A stretch of DNA of 64,000 nt from positions 24,863,501-24,927,500 of the forward strand of contig CM056732.1 in NCBI GenBank assembly GCA_029844215.1. Reading direction: 5' to 3'. Every line of letters begins with the position of its first letter. The first letter of the stretch is position 1. Shown here in pieces: positions 1 through 10,025 of this stretch. The DNA is from Przewalskia tangutica. Its lineage: Eukaryota; Streptophyta; Magnoliopsida; Solanales; Solanaceae. The notes under the pieces were generated by a model. That model made no database searches. It saw only the letters and a program-made list of their open reading frames with translations, and had not been told where the DNA came from. Both the position numbers and the translations under genes were made by a program.

Positions 1-719
1 AAATCGGCATGTATAATATCAAAGGGAGCAAAGGTAACACTAGTAGGTGATTTAAATGGAAGACGAATATGTTTGCCTAAAGAACAAGAAGCACAATTTT
101 GGGCAAGCTTCCCATTAAAAATAATGAAATTGTTGCTTCTAAGAAAATTAAAGATTGGGACTCCTGGATGACCAAGTCTATTGTGCCATGTTGAAGAAGA
201 AATAGCCGCTAGAATGACGGGAGAGCAAGATCTGGCAGCGGGGGTGGAGGTGAATGGATAAAGATCCTCCGTGCTATTGCATCTCATAAGAGGTGTCCCC
301 GTATGAAGATCTTTCACAGTAAAACCAAAAGGGTCAAAGCCCACAGAGACAAAATTATTACGAGTAAATTGGAGGACAGATATGAGGTTCTTAATCATGT
401 GTGGGGCATATAGGGTGTTTTTTAAGGAGAAGGGTGGATGAGGAGGTTGTGTGTATGAGGTACCATAACCTTTAACTGGAATGCATTGTCCACTACCAAC
501 TGTAACATATTGAGGATGCTTTAAACTAAACAGTTTAGGAATAGTACCTGCAGATTGGGTGACGTGAGATGTGGCGCCTGAGTCCATGTACCAAATATTG
601 TCAGGCTGTTGCATAGAGAGGGTGTTGAACGCCTGACCCAACTCAGTGGGTGTCATGCCGGAGGAGGGCTGCGGGACCTGACCCTGCATGAAGTGGGCCT
701 GCTGCAAGGCTGGAGCGGG
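1..719 (-). CDS. Copia C1 gag end, protease and GAG-pre-integrase (partial)
   Basis: One reading frame stays open from 719 to the window edge with no stop. In order it shows a gag linker (PTELGQAFNTLSMQ at about 645-604), the aspartic protease core MDSGATSH at about 585-562, and the GAG-pre-integrase domain. That domain has the histidine motif WHNRLGHP at about 194-171 and the cysteine pair CASCSLGKH at about 94-68. The protease would cut the polyprotein; the pre-integrase histidines and cysteines bind zinc. Integrase should follow beyond position 1. Upstream of about 720 the coding frame shifts, so the whole polyprotein is not continuous here even apart from the Gypsy A insertion. Confidence 0.85.
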
Positions 720-776
720 GCCCAACAAACGGGGTAAGAATACGGATTGTAGGTTGTTGGTACTGGAATGGACCTT

Positions 777-830
777 GCGCCGCGGCTCTGGACTGGGGCG
801 CCGCGATCCTGTCCTGGGGCGCCGCGACGC
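777..830 (-). repeat. 21-bp GC-rich tandem repeat in Copia C1 gag
   Basis: About two and a half units of roughly 21 bp are visible, each starting GGCGCCGCG and continuing to CCTG or CTCTG then a GG. On the minus strand 21 bp equals seven codons, so the frame is kept and reads as AAPQDRI, AAPQSRA, AAQ. A further diverged unit, GGCGCTGCGACGCTG, sits at 9132-9146 on the far side of Gypsy A. The array was therefore longer before that element inserted into it. The unit core is the first half of the GC-rich module found elsewhere in the window. Confidence 0.85.
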
Positions 831-833
831 AGT

Positions 834-2155
834 TGGTGTGCGATTTATACACACGCTAAACGCAAGTGCACGTATCGTTACAAGTAATATAGTCTGGGTA
901 AGACCGAATATCGTCCTCAGGGACTGGTTTTCAAGTACCGATTATCTATGCTTTAGTTTCTATTTGGTTAACGTTAATTGGTTTGAAATTCTAGACTAAT
1001 AATGCAGGAAATAAACTAATTATGAAAATACTTTGATTTAAATCAGTTATGACGGAGAATTAGGGCTTCCAAGATCATCAACTATCCACTATATTCAATC
1101 CTTAATACAATTAGACTGACTTCTTCTTCTATGTTAAGATAGCAGGTTAACTAGACCGTTTTATATTCCTGTTAAGGTAATATAAACACTCAACCCCGAT
1201 GCAGAACCCTTCTATCTTTCGATGACAAGATTGAATACAAAGGAGGATTAAGAGCAATAACCTATTAAGCTACACAAGTATCGGGGTACTTTCGTCCACG
1301 ATTTAAACCTATGTTTATTCAACTATAGCATATTCACAATATCCCCTTTCGGATTTCAATTAGAACTCATATAAGTGATGATAACTAGTGATCAATTAAT
1401 TATCAAACAATCAAACCAATTATTGAATAAATCTTAAGCAAGTGAAGAAGAAATCAACTAATGTATTAATTCATGAATAAGAGTTTCAAGAGAATCACAA
1501 GGAAATCCCTAAATAAGTAATTAGCTCCTAGCCATAGTCACGCTAAGAACTAATACAATCTTCATACATGAACTGAAATAAACAAAGAAAAGAGAAAGAA
1601 AAGAAAATACTTGAACTAGGTCTCAAATCTTCGCCTCCTAGAGTTGTGTTGTATGTACAATGGATGGAATGAATAATGAGTAGGGTTTTAGGGATTATAT
1701 AGGTTTTGTAGGTAGGAAAAATTATCCCTTTTGGACTCTGAAAACGTGTCAAATTCGACCCAAAACGTCAAAAATCCCGCGTCGGCGCCGTGGCCCTGAG
1801 ATTGGGCGCCACGGCGCCGAAAAATCTGCAAGTTTCCGGAAATTTCAGGGGTCGGCGCCGCGGCGCTTGAGGCGTTGTTTTCCTGATTTTTTGCTTCTAC
1901 GTCCTTTTTTCGTCCGGACTTCAACTGATCTCTTCTATACTTTCTGGGACTTCTTAGACTTCATTTGTTGGCCCTTTTTGTGTGCAATTCCATCTCAATT
2001 AAGCTCGTTTTCTCTTCTTTTCACCATTTCTCCATTTCTGACCGCTGTGACACAAAAGAAAGAAAAACGACCCTAATACTATACTAAACATCAACAAAAT
2101 GAGTAAAATACTAACTAAAAATGACTCAAAAAGTGTATATAAAATACACCAATCA
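834..2155 (-). repeat. 3' LTR of Gypsy A
   Basis: The LTR is 1322 bp. On the plus strand it runs from TGGTGTGCGATTT to CACCAATCA, so it has TG/CA ends on both strands. It aligns along its whole length with 7795-9122 with scattered substitutions of a few percent. The largest difference is in the GC-rich part at 1784-1866. The sense 5' end of the LTR is at 2155 on the minus strand. Confidence 0.92.
1784..1866. repeat. GC-rich module in Gypsy A 3' LTR
   Basis: A full 35 bp module occupies 1784-1818: GGCGCCGTGGCCCTG, then AGATTG, then GGCGCCACGGCGCC. A half module, GGCGCCGCGGCGC, follows at 1854-1866. The surroundings are AT-rich LTR sequence. The two halves are near inverted repeats and could form a hairpin with a short loop. 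Confidence 0.85.
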
Positions 2156-2175
2156 AACACCGCCAAAATTATCCT
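2156..2175 (-). other. Polypurine-like tract of Gypsy A
   Basis: On the minus strand, TTTTGGCGGTGTT directly precedes the LTR start. This is the position where plus-strand DNA synthesis is primed in LTR retrotransposons. The tract is less pure than the related AAGTTTGGAGGTG of Gypsy B. Confidence 0.6.
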
Positions 2176-2444
2176 TTGCTCGCCCTCGAGTAAAGATCAA
2201 AAAGATAGAAATAAAGACACGAAAGAAAAGAAAATAAAATGACTCAAAGGTACTGATCAATCTGCTGCACAATTGCCACTTAGAAAAAGCACGAAGGTTA
2301 GTAGGATAATATGCAGGAACATATAACATTAATTTTTAGCATTCTAAGCACTCAAGTAAGATATTTCGCGAATTCAATTCAATCATGCTCAATGGATGTA
2401 AAAATACCTAACTATGCATGTCAATTTCAAAATCATATGGCATG
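2156..2444 (-). other. Gypsy A 3' untranslated region, distal part
   Basis: This non-coding sequence matches 57530-57810 of Gypsy B, including the shared stretch GCTCGCCCTCGAGTAAAGATC. Homology stops at 2444 and resumes at 5682, which brackets the inserted solo LTR. No credible open frame is seen. Confidence 0.75.
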
Positions 2445-3084
2445 TGTCACGACCCAACCCCGGGCCCGCGACTGGTGCCCTACCTGGGCACCCCTTACAG
2501 GTATACATCAGAAAATAGCAGCGGAACATACATAAACTCATAAAACACTTAGACAATAAAAGTATCAACAGGCTAGTCGATAAGGCCACCTTCCGTGAAA
2601 TATACATAACCCAAAAATAAAACAATACATTTTTGTTCTTACAACCCAATCCACAAGATATGACTACAGACCTCTGAGAATAACAACTGTGACGGGACAG
2701 GGCCGTCGTACCTGAATGTACAATAGCAGCAATACCGGGGATGCAACCAAGGATAAGCCTCCGGAGTAATGGAGCTTCTCAACAGCTGAACAGTGATCCT
2801 AAGAGTGAGGATCATCAACCAGTATAAGTCTACTTGCGGCATGAACGCAGCCCCCCGAAGGAGGTCAGTACAACTTGTACCAAGTATGTGAAACTGAAAG
2901 TACTGTAATGGAATCATAAAGTCTAAAATAAAGCTGGAGACATGTATGATAACTCAAATAACAGTACACTGTGCCTTACTAACAATGAGAGTAAACAAGT
3001 GTATACTTTACTGCATAAAAATAGGAGGCTCATGATCAAAGTAGGGCCACCCGCCCATAGTATCATTAAGAAATCCTACTCCTG

Positions 3085-3260
3085 GACTATTTCACCCGCA
3101 TAGGTCATGTGGACCCGCAATGAGGTCATTCGCCTCACATGGGACAATTTCACCCGCATAGGTCCTGTGGACCCGCAATGGGTCATCCGCCTCGCATGAG
3201 ACTATTTCACCCGCATAGGACTATTTCACCCGCATGGACCCGGTGGGCCCGCAATGAGTA
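3085..3260. repeat. Tandem repeat inside the solo LTR (CCCGCATAGG type)
   Basis: Three to four diverged units contain TTTCACCCGCATAGG, then a G-rich GTGGACCCGCAATG and a CCGCCTCGCATG segment. Unit length is roughly 65 bp, shortening at the right end. It is non-coding, and such internal arrays are common in long plant Gypsy LTRs. Confidence 0.7.
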
Positions 3261-3347
3261 CAAATGCCGCACTCGCATCATGGGTAGCAAATCCATGGAA
3301 TAAGTAGTAACCCGGGGGTTTACCCCACAAAAATAACATAACCTAGC

Positions 3348-3492
3348 ACAACCGGCTATCATACATAACATAAGCACTACCGGCTTATCATACATAACAT
3401 AAGCACTACCGGTTTATCGTACATAACATAAGCACTACCGGTTTATCATACATAACATAAGAACTACCGGCTCATCGTACATAACATAAGCA
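3348..3492. repeat. Tandem repeat inside the solo LTR (ACATAAGCACTACCGG type)
   Basis: About five units of roughly 30 bp share CATAACATAAGCACTACCGG followed by a TTATCATA or TTATCGTA variant. Only point differences separate the units. No coding function is apparent. Confidence 0.8.
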
Positions 3493-5370
3493 AGTTAAGA
3501 AATCCCCTAACTTCTTATTAGCTCAGTTCATATACACTCTCATTTTAGTTTACTTAAGGCACTATTATGTCATTATAAAATTCGGGAATTTAACCCAAAG
3601 TACTACGTACTTCTATTCTTTTAAATGACTATTTTTCATATAAAACTTCCAAGATACTAATAACCGTAGTATCAAGTCATATTTACTTTTCAAAACAAGT
3701 CACAATACCTTTTAGAACTACATTTAAAGACTTTAAAATCAAGTGACTTCTTTCTTTAAAACCTTAAGCAATTGATGTCTTCAAATCAATTTGTCTTTCT
3801 TCATTTCAAGTCATTTATCTTTATTTACATCACTAGAGTAAATCATTCTTTTAACTTTCCATAAAGTTATTATAACCAACTTCCCATAAAGCCGTTATAC
3901 TAACTTTATGCTTTAGACACTTCCATTCTTTTTATAACCAAGAGACTTATACTTTCAAAATCAAGTATCATATACTTTTAAAATATTTCAAGTCTCTTAA
4001 CTTTAGTACTCAAGTTTCTTAACTTTAGAATAGCTCAAGGAATCAATACTTTTCAAATCAAGTATTCTATACATTTTCAAGTCAAGAAATCTTTGTTTAC
4101 CTTATTAGGATAAACCATTCTTTTAACTTTCCATAAAGTTATTAACCAACTTTATGCTTTTGAAACCAAGGCATTTCTATCCTTTAAAAAACAAGTGAGT
4201 TAATTCTCTAACTCAACCAACTTGGACATCCTTAAAACAAGTCAAGGATATCAAATGAAACTAAATTCATTTAACTCTCATACGTCTACCGTACTATACA
4301 TTTACAACTACCCATGCTCAAGAGATAAGAAAGTTTCACATACCTCTTCGGTTCAATCCACTTGCTAAGTCCAAATATGTCGTACGTCGTATGTCAACCT
4401 AAAATGACCACAATACGTCTATTAACTTCTAACTTCAAACGTAGAATATCCCAAGTGTAAAGTCACTTAATTCTACGGAGAATTGGACATCACTTCCTTT
4501 GTTTCTACATACTTTTTCACCCTTTTCAAGGCCCGAAATCAATAACCAAACGCCACATTTAAGGCTCAACAATTCAGATAACCAAATGGGGATTACACGC
4601 CTTAACAGGACGTGTAAAATTCTGCCCCACAATTAATATCCAAATAGTCCAACATTTCAATGCCAAAAGGCTACAATGCAACAACAATGTAAAGTCTTTT
4701 CCAATTTCCTTTTTTTCCATCCAAGTTGTTTAGTCTAACATGTTATATAGCCACAATCGATTATAACAACTACAATATTCAATTAGATAACATGCGACGA
4801 TTCTAACTATCGACCAACTTGTATTTCAATTTCAAATGGCTAACAAGGTCATTTCAGATTTAGGCTTCTAATATCCATAACACTTATTAATCTCCAATAC
4901 ATATATCTCATGCTTGTTAAAATGTATAACTACAATAATAAGAAATCTTCAATCACTTAAGAGGACAAAGTGGTTACCTTGATAAGCCCAAAATAGTCCA
5001 ACAATCTCGCCCACTTTAGCCCTCTTTCCGAAATTCTTCTTCCTCTAAAATCATCTATACGAACCCCCTACAAGCTCGCCAACATATTTCCTTCTTGTTG
5101 CCTTTCCAAAAATCTCATTTAGGCTTAGGGTTTCATAAACTTTTAGAGAAAAAGGAGGAAAATTTCTATGGATGAATTCTTGCAAATGACCAAGTCTTGC
5201 AAGACTTGGTCATAATATAGCCTTTATCTTGTTCTACAAGTTGGGAGGGACACTTGTCGCCCTCCCATAGGTCCTTTACATAAATATCTTCTAATTTTGC
5301 CCCATATCCGCAAAAAATCCCGCCTCAGCCTGCAGCGGCGCTGCAACTTCGCACAATTTCAGGGCTTTTC

Positions 5371-5396
5371 GCGCCATGGCCTGGCCTGGCCGCGCC
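5371..5396. repeat. Diverged GC-rich module in the solo LTR
   Basis: GCGCCATGGCC, TGGCCT and GGCCGCGCC form a palindrome-like cluster, with CAGCGGCGCTGC just upstream at about 5333-5344. It resembles the module seen in Gypsy A and B but is the weakest of the listed copies. Confidence 0.4.
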
Positions 5397-5686
5397 CGAC
5401 CGCTCTCTTCTGTCAGCTGATCTTGTAACGTCCATAACTTTCTACTCGATGTCCTATCGACGAGCGGTTTGTTGCGTTGGAAACCAGACTCAATGAACTT
5501 CATACTAGGCTTTTGAAACACCTAAAAACTCTCATTATACTAGGAGATATACTGCTCCCAAGTTTACTGAAAAATTGTCCAAAAATATTCTGCCAACTTT
5601 TTTTTTTCTTTTTTCCAAATTCGAATCTTATTTTCTTTCGTACGTTCTCATCTCATCCTCTTGGAATAACGGGGCGTAACAGCATG

Positions 5687-6957
5687 TTCACTTGCTATTC
5701 TCCACTAATCATGGATACACATATTAGAGATCTTCAGGGCTTTTCAGGGTTGTAATGTAGGCTTAGGCAGGGGTAGGTAAAAATAGGCATTTAGGCTCAA
5801 TTTACGTACCATAAGCTATTTTGCTTTAAATTCTTTCCTTTTCTTTTGATTCTCTTTTTCACTTCATACCTATCTTTCCCCTCTTTTGTTTTGAGAGAAT
5901 GAGGTGTATGATTAATAGCAGGCACCCCCAAACTTAGGCTTTTGCCTATTTATTATTACTTTTTCATTGGGGTGCATCAAAATTGTTCACTCTCTTTTGT
6001 CTCTTTTTTCAACACTTTATATTCCAAACAACTCAATTTTTCCACTTATGACACAAATATGGAATTATATGGTGTCAAAGAAAAGATCTTATTTTAGGCT
6101 CAAAGGAGCTGACTAGGGATACAATTTTAATGTCAGGGATAGGCAATGAATGGTAAGAAAGGGCTAACAAAGAAATGTCTGAGTCATCTCCCTAACATGC
6201 ATATCCTAACTATTTCGCCTCAAATAGCAAGCAAGCAGACACATATGCTTAATCATTAACCATGCATAAATCAAGCAAGATACCCCAAATAGTTTGATTT
6301 CATGAATTCTTGGCATATCTAACTTAAGTGTTCATATAGTCGCTTCTAATTCCATTACATTATTCCACTTTACTCCACTAGGCGTTTCAAGTAACTACAT
6401 CATGTTTGATCATAAAAAAGAATAATTAGACGCATATAAAACATAGAAATAAACAACACAAAGACTCAAAACAATAAAACAAAATATAAGACACCCCCCC
6501 CCCCAAACTTAATCGACACATTGTCCCCAATGTGTGAAGACTAAAATAGGGACAACTTACTAACACAACGCAGCGGTCATAATGGAGGTATGGGAGGAAA
6601 AATTCTGGAATTTGCACTGCGTCTGACTCTCGGAACTTTAGGCGCCACGACCCTGAGATTCGGCGTCGTGGCGCCCTAAGTACTGCGACTCTCTGAAGTT
6701 CTGGCGCCACGACGCTGATTCTGGGCACTGTGGCGCTGACGATGGCTTTTCCTTTTTTTCAGCGTTTTTGCTCCTTTTTCCTCAGAGTTGACTTTCAGTC
6801 CACCTGTCATCCAACAACACAAAACAAGAACCCAAGATCGTGAGACTGTTCAAGACAAAATAAAACAAACTAAAGACAAAAAGCAATCTAACATAATTAA
6901 AAACATTGGGTTGCCTCCCAACAAGCGTTGTCTTTAACGTCTTTTAGCCGGACGCAG
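5687..6957 (-). other. Gypsy A 3' non-coding block, proximal part
   Basis: This region corresponds to 57811-58988 of Gypsy B, the stretch that follows integrase there. It has no open frame of note. It holds two extra polypurine-like tracts (minus-strand AAGTTTGGGGGTG at 5923-5935 and a longer G-run version at 6491-6512) and two copies of the GC-rich module. The right boundary carries GTTGCCTCCCAAC, also present in B just after the integrase stop. Confidence 0.7.
6641..6737. repeat. Two GC-rich modules in Gypsy A internal region
   Basis: Copy one (6641-6675) is GGCGCCACGACCCTG, AGATTC, GGCGTCGTGGCGCC. Copy two (6703-6737) is GGCGCCACGACGCTG, ATTCTG, GGCACTGTGGCGC plus flank. Both keep the 15 + 6 + 14 layout. 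They lie in an otherwise AT-rich non-coding block of the element. Confidence 0.85.
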
Positions 6958-7596
6958 TTAACCTTTACGAGTGCTCATTGGATCCTTCTGCGAACTGCTT
7001 GCAATCCGCATAGTTATTGTTGCAGGTCTCACTTTTCCTACAACAATCTTTTCAACTAAGGGTTTCAGATATAAGAGTATCCCCCAGTCTTCTAGGCTCT
7101 CTTTAATGTAGGGATCAGTGAGATTCCCAACATCTCTCAACTCTAGAGGGTGCCCTTGATGGTATGGACTTCCTATTTGGGGATCAACAGTGACTGTTGG
7201 TGGTATTTCTTTTGCAATAGGTATAAGAAAAATAATTTTCAAAGAATCCAAAAAGGTGAATAATTGGATCTCAATAATCTTTTCCTTCTCTACACCAACT
7301 ATCTCGCCATATTCCTCAACAGCTGGGTGTGGTTGAGGTTCCTCAATTTGCTTATCACTTCCCACAACGGTGTTGCTAGACAGACTTTCTTGAAGTGTAT
7401 TGCTCATCCTATCCATTAGTTGCCCTATTTGTGTCTCCAAATTTTTGAGGGACACTCTTGTCTCATCTATGAACCGAGGCTGACACTTGGTGAGCCTGAA
7501 TATGTCTGCCTGCAACTCATCTAGATCTTCTTCCAGAACCTGTGGGTTAAGCTGTTGTTGATGAATTTGCTGCCCCTGATAGAAGTAGTAGTCCAT
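6958..7596 (-). pseudogene. Gypsy A gag remnant (C-terminal part)
   Basis: A 212-codon minus-strand frame contains a gag-like segment, TRVSLKNLETQIGQLMDRMS at about residues 47-66. It matches TRVSLKNLEIQIG in Gypsy B (63052-63285) and the conserved C-terminal part of Athila-type gag. The N-terminal capsid region expected upstream is absent: the frame begins about 170 bp after the primer site. Downstream the frame runs into the 3' non-coding block, so protease and all of pol are deleted. It is unlikely to make a working capsid. Confidence 0.65.
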
Positions 7597-7601
7597 GAAC
7601 T

Positions 7602-7605
<4 letters not shown>

Positions 7606-7639
<34 letters not shown>
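7606..7639. repeat. (TA)n microsatellite
   Basis: An uninterrupted TA dinucleotide run of about 34 bp lies between the primer site and the gag remnant of Gypsy A. It has no matching partner in Gypsy B, so it probably expanded after insertion. Confidence 0.95.
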
Positions 7640-7640
<1 letters not shown>

Positions 7641-7771
7641 AATTTAACCTGCAAAATAAAAAAACAACAAAAAGTGATAAAAAGAGGCTCGCAGAACAAG
7701 TTAGAAACTTGTTCTTGGAGCAACCAAATTATAAATAAGAATAAATAATTCGATATTGAAAGTACGTCAGT

Positions 7772-7788
7772 CCCCGGCAACGGCGCCA
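7772..7788 (-). other. Primer binding site of Gypsy A (tRNA-Asp type)
   Basis: The plus strand reads CCCCGGCAACGGCGCCA, the 3' end of plant tRNA-Asp including the discriminator-proximal stem. The minus strand TGGCGCCGTTGCCGGGG is therefore complementary to that tRNA. It sits 6 bp from the inner edge of the 5' LTR. tRNA-Asp priming is characteristic of the Athila group. Confidence 0.9.
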
Positions 7789-7794
7789 AAAACT

Positions 7795-9122
7795 TGGTGT
7801 GCGATTTATACACACGCTAAACACAAGTGCACGTATCGTTACAAGTAATATAGTCTGGGTAAGACCGAATATCGTCCTCAGGGACTGGTTTTCAAGTACC
7901 GATTATCTATGCTTTAGTTTCTATTTGGTTAACGTTAATTGGTTTGAAATTCTAGACTAATAATGCAGGAAATAAACTAATTATGAAAATACTTTGATTT
8001 AAATCAGTTATGACGGAGAATTAGGGCTTCCAAGATCATCAACTATACACTATATTCAATCTTTAATACAATTAGACTGACTTCTTCTTCAACGTTAAGA
8101 TAGCAGGTTAACTAGACCGTTTTATATTCATGTTAAGGTAATATAAACACTCAACCCCGATGCAGAACCCTTCTATCTTTCGATGACAAGATTGACTACA
8201 AATGAGGATTAAGAGCAATAACCTATTAAGCTACACAAGTATCGGGGTACTTTCGTCCACGATTTAAACCTATGTTTATTCAACTATAGCATATTCACAA
8301 TCTCCCCTTTCGGATTTCAATTAGAACTCACATAAGTGATGATAACTAGTGATCAATTAATTATCAAATAATCAAACCAATTTTATTGAATAAATCTTAA
8401 GCAAGTGAAGAAGAAATCAACTAATGTATTAATTCATGAATAAGAGTTTCAAGAGAATCACAAGGAAATCCCTAAATAAGTAATTAGCTCCTAGTCATAG
8501 TCACGCTAAGAACTAATACAATCTCCATACATGAACTGAAATAAACAAAGAAAAGAGAAAGAAAAAAAATACTTGAACTAGGTCTCAAATCTTCGCCTCC
8601 TAGAGTTGTGTTGTATGTACAATGGATGGAATGAATAATGAGCAGGGTTTTAGGGATTATATAGGTTTTGTAGGTAGGAAAAGTTATCCCTTTTGGACTC
8701 TGAAAACGTGTCAAATTCGACTCAAAACGTCAAAAATCCCGCGTCGGCTGGTCTCGAGATTGGCGCGCCACTACAAAAATCTGCAAGTTTTCGGAAATTT
8801 CAGGGGTCGGCGCTGCTGCCAGGCGCCGCGGCGCTTGAGGCGTTGTTTTCCTGATTTTTGCTTCGACTTCCTTTTTTCGTCCGGACTTCAGCTGATCTCT
8901 TCTATACTTTCCGGGACTTCTTAGACTTCATTTATTGGCCCTTTTTGTGTGCAATTTCATCTCAATTAAGCTCGTTTTCTCTCCTTTTCACCATTTCTCC
9001 ATTTCTGACCGTTGTGACACAAAAGAAAGAAAAACGACCCTAATACTATACTAAACATCAACAAAATGAGTAAAATACTAACTAAAAATGACTCAAAAAG
9101 TGTATATAAAATACACCGATCA
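7795..9122 (-). repeat. 5' LTR of Gypsy A
   Basis: The LTR is 1328 bp, starts TGGTGTGCGATTT and ends CACCGATCA on the plus strand, and pairs with 834-2155. At 8744-8772 it has TCGGCTGGTCTCGAG where the other LTR has a complete GC-rich module. At 8809-8834 it has a different arrangement, GGCGCTGCTGCC then AGGCGCCGCGGCGC. Confidence 0.92.
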
Positions 9123-10022
9123 GCTGTACGGAGGCGCTGCGACGCTGTAGATGAACCGGCGAGTCGCGCTTGATTGTTCTACGATCCTCGTTGTTATTGC
9201 TTGGTTCTCATTGATCGCGACCCTTGCCACGACCACAACCTCCTCTACCGCCCGGATTTTTCCACCCTTGTCGCCGCGGCCCTGCCGCTGTTGGGAGTTT
9301 TTCGGTGGTGTCTGATTTTGGGGTTGCGAGTCGACAGTTAACAACTGCTGGGCGTGCTCATCCTGCTTAGCACGATGGGTTTCTTCGAGCAACAATTGTG
9401 AGCGAGCTTTGTTAAAACTTGGTAGCGGATCTGCCTGTTGCATCATGGTGGCCAAAGTATCATATTCACCCTTAGTAAGGCCTGCAATCATTTGGAGCAC
9501 TATTTTAGCGTCAGTAATAGGCGTGCCGACGTTGGAGAGTTGATCCGCTAGGAGTTTAAGCTACGTTCAGTACTCAGAAACATTAGAGAAGTTTTCAAGA
9601 CGTTTTTTATTGAATTTTTCTTCCAAATACACAGCACGAGTGTGCTTGTTGTCCTGAAAAATTTCCTCCAAACGATTCCACAAGTCAAGGGCTGTGGAGT
9701 CAGATTTCATGATAGTAAGGAGCAGATCCTGAGAGATACTACCATATATCCACTGTTTGACGCCAGCGTCTAGACGACGCCAAGTAGAATCATCAACCTC
9801 CTGAGGGCGCGGAATTTTGTCATCAATATGATCAAGCACGTTATAGAGACATGCATGATTGCGAAACAGTTCAACCCAGGGAGAATACTGACTGTTTTCT
9901 TGATCAAGAAGGATAGGGATATGGTTCTTGATGTTGGAAACAGTTAGGGCGGGATGAAAAGAGGGTGATGACTTGGTGGTGGAATTTGTGGAGGAAGATG
10001 CGTCAAGGACAGCGGAAGAATC
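9123..10022 (-). pseudogene. Copia C1 gag (broken)
   Basis: This is the minus-strand gag of the Copia element split by Gypsy A. The segment 9567-10022 encodes a retrotransposon gag domain (SPWVELFRNHACLYNVLDHI, then WRRLDAGVKQWIYGSIS and DLWNRLEEIFQDN). After two in-frame stops near 9564-9556 the same frame continues as LKLLADQLSNVGTPI, then a Gln/Arg/Gly-rich linker at 9120-9350. Stops replace sense codons at SEY-stop-T-stop. Frame 10022 follows directly on a stop codon with no in-frame ATG, so the natural start is lost at the junction with LINE sequence. Gag would form the particle that packages the element RNA. Confidence 0.85.
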
Positions 10023-10025
10023 CAA

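Larger units (their letters stand above)
2445..5681 (-). mobile_element. Solo LTR, Tekay/Del-like Gypsy, nested in Gypsy A
   Basis: The 3237 bp segment runs from TGTCACGACCCAACCCC to GGGGCGTAACA on the plus strand. It is flanked by perfect 5 bp duplications GCATG (2440-2444 and 5682-5686). No primer site, polypurine tract or coding domain lies inside. A single LTR with an intact target duplication is the expected product of recombination between the two LTRs of an element. The ends resemble those of plant Tekay/Del chromoviruses, whose LTRs begin near TGTAACACCCCG (recalled family knowledge). By that comparison the sense strand is the minus strand. Confidence 0.9.
834..9122 (-). mobile_element. 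Gypsy A, Athila-like LTR retrotransposon, pol-deleted
   Basis: This is an LTR element on the minus strand with two LTRs of about 1.32 kb (834-2155 and 7795-9122). A tRNA-Asp-type primer site lies next to the right (5') LTR, and a purine-rich tract lies next to the left (3') LTR. Flanking 5-mers GCAGT (829-833) and GCTGT (9123-9127) are the target duplication. Excluding the nested solo LTR, the internal part is only about 2.4 kb. It holds a gag remnant and a 3' non-coding block, with no protease, RT, RNase H or integrase. It is a non-autonomous deletion derivative, probably of the family represented by Gypsy B. Confidence 0.92.
1..10022 (-). mobile_element. Copia element C1, interrupted by Gypsy A
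   Basis: This LTR retrotransposon of the Copia superfamily reads on the minus strand. Its gag lies at 9123-10022 and its protease and pre-integrase part at 1-833; the two parts are separated by Gypsy A (834-9122). The flanks of Gypsy A carry GCAGT and GCTGT, a 5 bp target duplication with one mismatch, and they join one Copia body. The element runs off the left edge in the integrase region, so its 3' LTR is outside. On the right it stops abruptly near the gag start, where RTE LINE sequence begins, so the 5' LTR is missing or displaced. The protease and linker style resembles Retrofit/Ale-type Copia (inference). Confidence 0.88.

Noticed and set aside
7772..7788. tRNA-Asp gene
   Set aside because: Only the 17-nt 3' end is present, located at the LTR edge as expected for a primer site; no cloverleaf around it. 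The same holds at 63368-63384.
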